In this document: one piece after another, positions 1 to 10,000 of the stretch | Layout: each line of letters starts with the position of its first letter | Numbering within the stretch: position 1 is the first letter of the stretch | Origin: Piscicola geometra | Lineage: Eukaryota; Annelida; Clitellata; Hirudinida; Piscicolidae | Direction of reading: 5' to 3' | NCBI GenBank assembly: GCA_943735955.1 | Contig: OX030955.1 | Coordinates: 3,798,835 to 3,862,834, forward strand | Length of the DNA: 64,000 nt | Position numbers and translations under genes: made by a program | Notes under the pieces: generated by a model | Databases searched by the model: none | Seen by the model: only the letters and a program-made list of their open reading frames with translations | Told to the model about the DNA's origin: nothing

Positions 1-156
1 TGTGTGGTAGTTTTTGATAAAATGAAAGATTCATTGGTTTCGTGCGCTACCTTCGATGAAGAATCTGTAATAAAAGGCCATGCAGATGTTGTGGTTGGTG
101 AGGAATGTAATGATGCCACTGCAGAAAATCAAGAAATTCGCCAAAGACAAGATTAA
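1..156 (+). CDS. 3' end of an unrecognised gene (partial)
   Basis: The frame is open from the first base of the window for 51 codons and stops with TAA at 154-156. The visible C-terminus is polar and acidic (VIKGHADVVVGEECND near the middle) and ends QEIRQRQD. I do not recognise the family. The start, any upstream exons and even the exon boundary lie to the left of the window. The stop is only 78 bp from the stop of the HHAT-like gene on the opposite strand, so the two genes would be tail to tail. A 51-codon open frame in AT-rich DNA, with codons richer in G and C than the flanking DNA, favours real coding, but chance is not excluded. Confidence 0.4.
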   Translation, partial: CVVVFDKMKDSLVSCATFDEESVIKGHADVVVGEECNDATAENQEIRQRQD

Positions 157-234
157 GATTCTGAAGCCATTCTGTGGTATATAAGGTTTATTAGATATAA
201 AACTACTTGAACTTTTAAAAAGCGATATAATAGA

Positions 235-2389
235 TCAAAATTTCCCTATCCAGTGCCTCACCTTCTCATTGATCTTCCTTATAATGGTAACCTCCACCAG
301 CAGTGACACAAGACTGGTGGTGGTCCAAAACAAAGAACTGGCACTCACTCCATGCCACAAACACACGAACACGAATGAGACACTACACGCTGTAAACCTT
401 TCTTCACTGCCACCCATCGGAATGTATATGCATCTGATTGATTATGATTATTCTTTTTAAAAGTTAATAACCTATATTAATAAGTCTCCGCCATTTACTG
501 ACGACGTCACTTTCGGATGAGGATGCTTACCAATCGCAGTACTAAATATCGGAGTACTCCGATTTGTTATAACTCACTCTTTAGTTGAGTGAAAACTTCT
601 CATTTTATGCGGAGAATTTATCACAAAGAATACTTTTTTACCCTTTGGTTGTTTAAATCCAACAAACCGACGGAGTTTCGCGATGACTGTACTGTAACTA
701 ATGTGACAAACCTTTTGATGAATCCATAAAGTCCGGTATCGAAGTATTTCCAGATGTCTGAGACATGGAAGAAACACGAAGTGCACTCGGGTAAAGGTGG
801 GGTGGTCAAGCCATCGAGACTAGAAAAGAACGAAGTGTATGACCACAAAACTATGTATTTAACCGTGAAATGTTGGCTTATTAGGTAGATAGCCCCCCCT
901 AAATCTAATAGTGGAATTTCCCAGGGTGAATCGTCGATTTCTGTGATGGTGTAAGGATATGCGAGGTGGTTGGATACTTCGAGAAAAAGACTTCCTAAGA
1001 GGATTCTCATCATTGAGCTTGAAAGATGGGAGGATGGAAGAGTTGCCATCAACGTTTTTAGTCGCGCTGAAAAGATCTCTTTATCGTCTTTTGATGCTTT
1101 AGTATTAAAACAATGTCGTTGCATGTTGCTCTCTAGCTGTGAAATTCAGTGAAGACTTTTCAGTATAGCTAATATAATTTGAAAGCTACAAAATAAGGCA
1201 AGGTTGATAAGTACTTGTTGCACAAACTGACTGAACGGAATGAGTTGACCGAACGTAAGCAGAGGCGTGTAGAAGATGTACACCAAAAAGCCGAACGTAT
1301 CAAAGCTTGAAAGTTTTTGAGCCTTTAAATAAAAAAATAAAATCCTCAATTTATGGTATATAGAAAAATAATGTATTTAAAGTATATTTCAATTATTGCT
1401 ATGACATTAACATCGAAGTTCTACTAACCCTTCGGCTTATTTTTGCCGTTTCGTCTGTTACTCCACCGGCTGATGAGGAATCAAAATCTCTCATCACTTG
1501 CATCTTCTCCACACTGAAGTACACACACCTCAGAAGGCAGTACGACAGAGTGCTCAATTCCAGCACTTTACTAAACATGTCATCACTCTGGGTAGGTATT
1601 TTTAGTATACATTATTTAGAATATTTTCATATTTAATAAAATTGTCTACACGTTTGCTTACTGATTTATAGATTTGTATTTTAAGTTAGAAAAACTTTTT
1701 TTTAATAATCGACTGTTAGAAGCACTAATAACAGCCGAAACTGACAGAACACTAACAGATAATTTACTGCGAGTGAACATTCCGACCAAAAGTGTCTTGT
1801 TGAAAGTCCACAAGCAGCAGGATTCATAAGAGTTACCGACAGAATTTATAACTATGCAAGAAACGACGAAAAACATCATCAATGCGGTGCAGTAGATTCC
1901 AGTGATTTGGAGGCTGAAAAGAACTCCATAAGAAACGTAAAAGCATCTCATTATTGAGACATCTTGAATATAAAAACGGATTTTCAAAATTTTGGTTATT
2001 CGCCATGAATTTTTTTATCGAATCTTTGAAACGGCTTACACATGGTGTTTTACTCTAATGAAAACCAACTTCTACAGGACGAGTTTAGAACGAGTGAGAT
2101 GATTCCATGAAATAAAAACCAAAGTATGAATTTCTCAAAGAGTGCCATTTTGATGTCGGTCCATTCCGTATCACTGCCTTCTCTCTTGTAGGGAAATTAT
2201 TTAGGAATGAAGAAGTCATTAATCACTTCAGATGCGTTTTTATATTTATTGAAATTGAATCTAATAATAAAATTTTAAAAATAAATACTTTTAAGACTAA
2301 CTCGGTTAAAAAAGCCGTCATCAAGGTAATCGGAGAAGTAAGAAAGCTTCTTCAGCTCTTTAATGATATTGGAAGTGAAATCATAAAAA
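235..2389 (-). CDS. HHAT: Hedgehog acyltransferase-like MBOAT protein (HHAT/Rasp), first exon unresolved
   Basis: Seven minus-strand exons join in phase: 2389-2302, 2184-2076, 1962-1757, 1587-1429, 1322-1215, 1136-712 and 433-235 (stop at 237-235), giving about 431 residues against about 490 in human HHAT. HHAT palmitoylates the N-terminal cysteine of Hedgehog in the ER/Golgi membrane. Family marks are TEWTDIKMALFEKF in the second listed exon, LDGLTTPPLPEC, then WKYFDTGLYGFIKR joined across a splice to CIYIPMGGSEER, and the catalytic-histidine segment FVFVCLWHGVS. The Asp in YFDTGL and His in LWHG match the active-site pair of the family. Several hydrophobic segments fit a multipass membrane protein. 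The N-terminal exon is missing; a hydrophobic start at 2526-2454 is a candidate, but its phase is off by one. The METTL25B-like gene lies upstream on the same strand. Confidence 0.85.
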
Positions 2390-2861
2390 CTTTGATTAGT
2401 TTATAAAAAATCCGTTAATGATAATTAATTTTAAAATAAAATAAAAAAATTACTTTGGGATAAAATGATCAAGGAAACGATGGAACAAAAAACAGATGAA
2501 CAGTAATATATCATAAATAGAGGCATCTTTTAGCCTCAGTATAGATATTTTGGCTTCAAATAATTTATTTACCGTGTACTTTTTGAAACAAGTGATATGT
2601 AAATACAAAGAAATGTATGTATGAATATATATAGTACTGATTATATATTTTGAGGTTTAAATTTACCTGTGTATTAAAAGTGAAGCTAGTTTTATAATTT
2701 ACAAAGCTCGAGATTTCAAGGCACTTGTACGAACACCTTTATGCAATATTTTTTTTAATTTCGCCAATAACTTTAAAAGTATGATTTTTCATGCGTTTAT
2801 TGATATTATATGTATTGGATATAAAAAAATTAAAAAATGGAAAATAATAATTTACAAAACG

Positions 2862-5800
2862 TCAATGCTTCTCAAGTCCTGTCTTATGAGCAATAATTGC
2901 GCAATTTCTAGGCGAAATGACGTCATCAAATATGTTAACTAGGTCAACAGGGTACGCATGTTCTCGGATGTAAGCGAGTCGGTCAAGCAGCAAGAGGAGT
3001 TCAATCAGAGGCTGAAGCATCACTTGAAGAGCCTTTGATGGTTGATTTTTATAGAGAATAAATTAACTTTAGTTAATTTAATAATTGAAAAGTATTCTTT
3101 AAAATTCTAATAAAATTAAATTTAAATTTAAAAAATGTTTTTTAAATTAATTAAAAAAATTAAAAAGTATTTTTTTAATAAAAAAAAATAATTTTTAAAT
3201 TTCAAAAAAATAGGTATGATGATTTAACGGTAAAAGGTTCGATGGACTTGATGGACTCTTGATGTTTTTGGTAATGCGATAAAATCATTCTGCTTTGACT
3301 CTCTGGAAGCATGAAATGTGAATATATATTTTTTTAATCGATAAAAATAAATGAAAAACAGCATAATAAAAAGATTATTATGAAAAACGGAAAATATTTT
3401 CAACAGAACCTTTTTTATATAAAATAGTTGTGAAAATAATTTTCATAATATTAGGAATGCGACGGCTCCGAATCACCAGGTTCGGAAAAGTTTGGGATGC
3501 GCCGAATCCAACAATAAAGATACGGTTCAAAAAGTTCAAAAAATAATGTCCTTTTTAAAACTCATGCACTACTCGTACTCATATTTATATGAATAAATTG
3601 ATAGGTAACTTTCTTTCTCTATCGACGTAATGTAAAGAATCTTATAAATATATATTATAGTCATTTAAATATTATAAATAATATAGGAATTTAATTAATT
3701 TTAAATGTTTGCCTCTTCATTCAGATATGGCCTCGGATCCAGAATCAAGATTCGGATTCGGATCAATGGGTCTCAAATACTCGGATCCGAACCATTCATA
3801 ATAATTATACAAAGAACAGACGATTAAGTCATACCATTGATGGACGTTCGACCCACAATACTTTGAAGGTATTCCTCAAAAGTTGTATCACTTTGTATTC
3901 TGTACAGCTTTTTCTTGTGTTTTTCAAACTTGATATTATCTTTAAAAAAGAAACTTATTTTAAAGTGATAAAGCCCCCAGTGCGTAAATATCATAGAAAA
4001 TTCTCCTAATCAAATAAAATAGTAGAAGAAAATGCTAAATTAATCGGAAAATTAAACATATCAAATAAGAATAAATGAAATAAAATTAATTTTTATCTTA
4101 AATTGATGAAAATACTAAATTAATCTGGAAATTAGAAATTCTAAATACTGACTGGAAGAGACAGCGTCTTGCAGGAGGGCTCGGTAGGCGACGTTGAGTG
4201 TGTGGGTCAGGTGCTCTTTTTGCGTCTGCCCCACCCATGAAGCCCTGATGATGATGATGTTGATGATGATGATGATGAGATGATGATGATGATGATGATG
4301 ATGATGAGATGATGATGATGATGATAGTGATGTAATCATCTACTTCATAAATATATCTGAATAACAAGTTATGATAATATTTCTAATTTATAATTTAATC
4401 CATTTTCATATTATATAATTTATTTTTACTTGTTTTATCTTTTAATTGCTATACTTTTAGCATACATTATTTTAAACGAATTTTTATCACGTGAGCATAA
4501 AAAACAGTCATTAGATGTAGTACAAACCTGGTTTGTTGGCAAGCCAGTCGCAAAGAACACAAGTTTATGAGTGGTGCTTTGGCGCCAAGTGAACCATGGT
4601 TAGTTGAGGTAGCTTGCTTGTCTGAATGGTTAAACACGTCCTTAACCACCTGGCTGAGCGGGAAGTTTTTCAAAGATGGTTCGTCATCGCCTGGCAAGAA
4701 CGAACATGACTTTAAGAGAGGGTTTCCCAATCACGTGAAGGAACCTTACGCGAAAACTGAATAAATAAATTTAAAAATTTGCATAAATTAATTTATTCAA
4801 AAAATTATTACACAAAAGGTAAAATTATTCAATATAAAAATGCATATTAAACAGGAAAAGTGTCAAACCTTTGTACCTCATGGAGTGATAACAGCATGAT
4901 AAGAGAACGAGGTGATGGATGGAAGAGATGCGGAGGAATGAATGGATGACGTTGACGGAAAGATCGCCACAACAGTGCAATCCTGTAAGCAGGAGAGGAC
5001 TAGATGGGTGGATGGATGAGTGAAATGATGAAGGAATACAGTCTCAGTATCCATCTTAGTACTATTTCGATTATTATACCCATCACCACCATCATCATCA
5101 TCACTACCACCATCATCACTACCACCACCAGCATCTTCATCATCATTCTCATCACCTACTTGTCTCCGAATTCTTGGTGCACGATACCGTCAAGCTCTGG
5201 TACAGAATCCTCAGTAAGTTTGAACACCACTGACCGCACAGGCCTTTGAGAGTCTTAGTCATGATGATGATGATGATGATGATGATGGTCATGGTGACAA
5301 TGATGAGAAAAATAATAAAAATAATACTAAATAAATATATATAAGCAAAACCATGAACTAAAAGAGACATCACAATGAATTTTAGTTGAAAAACTGTTAG
5401 TCGCCTATATGTTTGGATAACATTTATTTTAGAGCGCCTAAAATAAAAATAAAAACTAATTTTTTGCACTTTATTCAGACATAACTTGTCTATAAAAATC
5501 ATAGAACTGGTCAGTGTTAATGCCTGTGTTTTACTTAATAATAAAAATAAAAAATAAAAATAATAATAATAGCAACTAATACAATCAATAAGCGCCAATA
5601 GAATCACCCGCGGCCTTGGCAGTCGCCTTGACAACCATGGCCTCGTCCTGCTCCAAGCCTAAAACGTGCACAGGAAGCCGCTCAGAAAGGTGCAAGTCTA
5701 AGTGGCCCTGGTGGTGGTGATGATGATCGTAGTAATGATAGTAGTGATGATGGTGGTGGTGGTGAAGGTGAAATTAATGATTAAGGTTGGTGGTTATTAT

Positions 5801-6774
5801 GATAGTGAATGATCAAATATGTTAATAGTATTATACTTATTATTATTAATGCTACTAACCACTCCAGCTCCAACATCAATGACATGACAACAGTCCGAAG
5901 CCATACAAACATCGCCTACTATCTTTGTCAGATGTTTAATCTGGAAAATAAAAAGTAAATGTGTGAAGGATTCAATTTGTTGTATATAAAGACCGTTTGG
6001 CAAAATGATGCACACATGATGAACGCCATAATTATTCATATCAAAGTATCTAACCTCATGAAGCTTTTTCAGGGTCAAACCAGGGTGTTTGCAAAGGTCA
6101 TGGTCATTTGAAGCTTCAAACATGTATTGGGTGTGGTGTCGTTGCGATGCTAGGGCATGACACTTGATGATGAAGCACTTCAACGATTCAGGCCAGTCTT
6201 TCTTGAAAAATTGTTTACAATGGATATTGAAATTTATTATAAAAATCAAAATGTCATGAATATTAAGATTATTCTTTTTGTTATTTTCATTGGAAGTGAT
6301 TCCTACCTTGTAGTGCCCCAAAGGAAGAGAGTTGAGCTCTTTCAAATTCAAACTGGTTAAAACCTTTTTCCACTGCCAAAGACGATTTTTATTAAGTCAA
6401 CATGAGCTATGAATTAATAATAATTAAAAAAATATAGATATAAGTGTACCACTAATTAAGTCTCTTAATTATTAAGAATTAGGAAAGCTTCATTATAAAA
6501 CAATGAAGTCATTAGTTCTTAAGGCTATTTCAGAAACATTAATTATTATTAACAGTTAATTATCTAATAAGTAGTTAGTCATGATATTCTGATTGATACA
6601 AGAGTAGCCTTTTATTATTAAAGTTTAATTATTAAACTTTAATATGCAAACTTCATGAGGAATGTCTTCATGCAGTTGTTGCTTGAAGAAGTCAGTGACA
6701 CGGTGTTGGTGCAACCATTTGTGATTCTCTAAAACCTTCACTATTTCACTCACTGTATTCTTCAATTCTTCCAT
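2862..6774 (-). CDS. METTL25B: METTL25B/RRNAD1-like methyltransferase, complete 11-exon model
   Basis: Exons on the minus strand are 6774-6652, 6363-6307, 6201-6055, 5940-5860, 5707-5608, 5253-5188, 4982-4869, 4690-4528, 4244-4149, 3899-3835 and 3022-2862. All phases agree and give 390 residues, shorter than human METTL25B (about 475). The SAM-binding motif I is VIDVGAGVGHLDLHL (residues 129-143, across the exon 4/5 junction). Other family marks are KDWPESL (61-67), LHCCGDLS (193-200), SCCYHSM (220-226), FPLSQVVKDVF, and the C-terminal LLLLLDRLAYIRE followed by DDVISPRN. These proteins are putative class I methyltransferases; the substrate is not evident from sequence. Three donors (exons 6, 7 and 9) were chosen because neighbouring GTs break the frame. 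The start ATG at 6774 opens a helical N-terminus typical of the family. METTL25 itself is the alternative assignment. Confidence 0.87.
4247..4328. repeat. GAT/ATC trinucleotide array in METTL25B intron 8
   Basis: GAT repeats read on the plus strand are ATC repeats on the sense strand of the METTL25B-like gene. They run directly into the acceptor CAG of exon 9 at 4245-4246. Occasional single-base slips (GAGATG) break the period. Confidence 0.9.
5076..5158. repeat. ATC/ACC trinucleotide array in METTL25B intron 6
   Basis: On the sense (minus) strand this is GAT/GGT-rich and lies within about 30 to 110 nt downstream of the exon 6 donor (5187). Confidence 0.85.
5260..5303. repeat. GAT trinucleotide array at the acceptor of METTL25B exon 6
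   Basis: On the minus sense strand this reads as ATC repeats ending a few bases before the acceptor at 5254-5255. Confidence 0.85.
5709..5772. repeat. GGT/GAT array at the acceptor of METTL25B exon 5
   Basis: On the minus sense strand this is ACC/ATC-rich and ends in the acceptor CAG immediately upstream of 5707. Confidence 0.85.
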
Positions 6775-7013
6775 TATTATACAATATGTATTTTATGAAT
6801 TTGTTTAAACTTAGATTACTTTTTAAACACAGTATAAAATTTTGTAGCGTATTATTTAAAAAAATTAATATATTTAAAATTTAATATACTTGAATAATTT
6901 TCAAATATAATAATTTTTTTATTTTTTTATATTTAATTATTTCCAAGAATTCCCAAATCAATAAAACGAGATACTAGCACCAATGAGGGCTCAGGGGCGG
7001 AGCTATGTGAGCG
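6775..7013. promoter_or_regulatory. Short divergent intergenic region, probable bidirectional promoter
   Basis: Only 239 bp separate the start codons of the METTL25B-like gene (leftward) and the pyrophosphatase gene (rightward). Most of it is very AT-rich with T and A runs; the last 50 bp before 7014 are GC-richer. No clear TATA box can be singled out from the AT background. Shared control is inferred from spacing alone. Confidence 0.5.
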
Positions 7014-7069
7014 ATGGCGGGTCTAAATATAGGGCCTTTGCTGAGAGCTTTTTCGCGTCTGTCAAGTAG
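6983..7069 (+). promoter_or_regulatory. Upstream ORF overlapping the pyrophosphatase start
   Basis: An ATG at 6983 opens 28 codons ending with TAG at 7067-7069, in a different frame from the main ORF and overlapping its first start at 7014. Its context is weak (C at -3), so leaky scanning is expected. It would matter only if the transcript starts upstream of 6983, which is not known. Confidence 0.3.
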
Positions 7070-10000
7070 TGTTAGCGGCAGATTTCTCGTTGCAAGTCAT
7101 TGTGCCATCAACCTCTCTCCACCTCCAAAACTTTTTGTAAATTCAAATTTCAACAGATCTCGTTCAACAATGTCATACTCGGTGATAGAGAGGGGATGTC
7201 TCAACTCACTCAGCTACCTTCTGTACTTTGGTAGTAATTGTCTTAATTAATTATTCGCGCGTGCTTTTGAAATAAATCCACGTTTTTTCTATTAACTGTC
7301 TCAATGTTTCAGCCTCAAAGGGGGAAATAATCTCGCCATTCCATGACATTCCGCTGTACGCGGATGAATCGAAGCAGGTCTTCAATATGGTGGTTGAAGT
7401 TCCAAGGTGGACGAATGCCAAGATGGAGGTATTGAGCATATGTTTTGACCAGATTAATTTGAATTATTATTTTTTTCATTTACCCATTCACTTAGGACCT
7501 AATCCATATGCTATCCCCATTCACGAAATAATTTAAATAAATTTCCTCCATTCCCCAGATCAGCACAAAGGACAAGATGAACCCGATAAAGCAGGACACC
7601 AAGAAGGGGAAGTTGAGATTCGTCAACAACTGTTTCCCCCACCATGGCTACATTTGGAACTATGGAGCCCTACCCCAGGTGATGGTGCAGATGATGATGA
7701 TGGAGATGATGGTGATGATTGTGATGGTGGTGGAAATGATAATGATGATTGTGTTGTTGTGAGGAGGATGCTCATGTTGATGTTGATAAAGATTGTTGAT
7801 GTGCATTTATATACTTTCATAATTATTCAGAACATTGCAAAAGAATGCTTTTGTATCACTATTTAAACTTTAAATTTTAAAGAAATTGTAAGCTAAGTAG
7901 ACAATCCATGAATAATTAAATTGATTGAATAAATAGGAAATTTATTCCTCCATCAGACCTGGGAAAATCCATCCCATGTGGATGTCCACACAGGTCAGAA
8001 GGGAGATAATGACCCCATAGACGTCTGCGAGATTGGATACAAGGTATGCAAGATTTTCATCAGTTAATTTTTAAAGAATTATTACAATTGGTTTTGAGTT
8101 TGTGTTTCATTTTAATTTAATTATACGAATTTAAACTTGAGGGTATTTTTAATTTTGATTTTTTTCATTTTTTTCATTAATAAAGCAAAAGTGTAAAATA
8201 TTGATTTAACATCAAAGGAAGTGGAGTGCATATAAAGCAGTAATTCACTAAGAAAGTTTCATTAATGCTTTTTTTAATTATTTTTTATTCGGAATTATAC
8301 CTGCTGACTTAAGCATAGGACAAGATTGGCATGTAAAAAAATAAGCAAAAATTTTCAATTTTTATTGTTTTTAATGCAACCTTTTCTGAATTTTTATTTT
8401 TTCCCAACTAATTTTCCACAACTTCAAAACAGTTGCACCCACAAGCTTTTTCATTCTTCATTACACGCCTTTAATTTTCTATTTTTAATTTCCACTTCCA
8501 ATCAATACTAAATCATGCAGGTGCGAAGCAGGGGTGAAGTGGTGCAGGTGAAGGTGCTCGGAATAATGGCGCTCATTGACGAAGGTGTGACATTCACAAA
8601 TTTAATTAAATTATATTATTTCGGAATTAAAATTTCATTAATTATTTTATATCGTTTTAAGTTGTGTTTTTTTTAAATCTTCTATTTTATATGGAAACGA
8701 ATTAAGATTTCAACACCAAATGCAGCTATAATAACTTCCACCATGCGCCTCACAAACCCTTGCATACCCTCTACTCCCTCCCCCAAACCACCAGGCGAGA
8801 CTGATTGGAAGGTGCTGGCAATTGATGTGCAAGATCCACTCGCCTCCAAGCTGAATGGTCAGGAGGAGGCTTGATGTGTGGTGTCTGTGTGGTGAAGATG
8901 CTACTCTCTATAGAATATGTTATTGCAGTATCATTATCGTCATCATCATCATTATCGTCATCATCATCATTATCGTCATCACCATCATTATTGTCATCAT
9001 AATTATTGTCATCACCATCATTAACTTCATCATCATCATTATCGTCATCATCATCATTACCGTCATCACCATCATTAACGTCATCATCATCATTACCGTC
9101 ATCACCATCATTAACGTCATCATCATCATTATCGTCATCACCATCATTATCGTCATAACCATTTTGTTTTCTTCATTTTGTTTTATGGAAGGGGTAGAGT
9201 TTTTTTGCATGGGCAATTTAAAGGGGTGTTGGCGTGTTCAATAAAAAATGATGATGATGCTGATGACGATTATGATGAGTGGTGATGTACCTTTTCCACA
9301 AAGATGTGTGTGACATAGAAAAGGAGATGCCTGGCTTCTTGAAGGTCTGTGCATCATAATCATCAAAATCATCGAAACAATCACAATTAGATACAAAATA
9401 ATCTTCTGTTTAAATGTCTTCATTTTGTATTTAAGATTTAAATGCAATGAGTAATTTACTGTAAATGGTGGGAGGTGGGGGTTAAAGGGGGACTAGACCA
9501 CATTGTCATCATCTCATCCTCCTCCATCATCATCATCATCATCATCATCACCACCCTCCAATGGCAGGCGACACACGAGTGGTTCAAGATCTACAAGATA
9601 CCAACAGGCAAGCCTGCCAACCAATTCGCATTCAACGGAGAAGCCAAGGATAAGGTGGTAGTGGTTTGGTGTGGTCTGGTGGTGGTGCAGTGGTTTGGTG
9701 GTTGTGGCACCGTTTAACCTACTCAATTGAAAACCTTACACCTCTTCCTTAACTTCATTATTATTATTATCGCTTATTATTATAATAGTTCTTATCATCA
9801 TTATCATCACCATCCTCATCATCAGCATCACCATCATCATCATCATCATCATCACCATTATTATAATTAAACAGAAGTTTGCCTTGAGCATCATTGAGGA
9901 AACACACGAGCAGTGGAAGAGGCTCATCAGCGGGGAGGATGTCAGCCAGCTTGAGTGGTGCGTGGGGGAGGGGGGAAGGGGGTGGAAAAGATGGTCGGTC

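Noticed and set aside
2454..2526. Candidate first exon of the HHAT-like gene
   Set aside because: Hydrophobic and correctly placed, but joining to 2389 is out of phase by one base, so it was not put into the model.
5152..5634. A 160-residue minus-strand open frame
   Set aside because: It runs mainly through an intron; only its ends overlap METTL25B exons 5 and 6, and there in other frames.
5797..6351. A 184-residue minus-strand open frame as a single-exon gene
   Set aside because: It fuses METTL25B exons 2, 3 and 4 with the introns between them; family motifs show that the intervening parts are removed.
8855..9244. Ile/Val-rich and Met/Thr-rich open frames over the intronic microsatellite
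   Set aside because: They are translations of ATC/GAT triplet arrays inside a pyrophosphatase intron.
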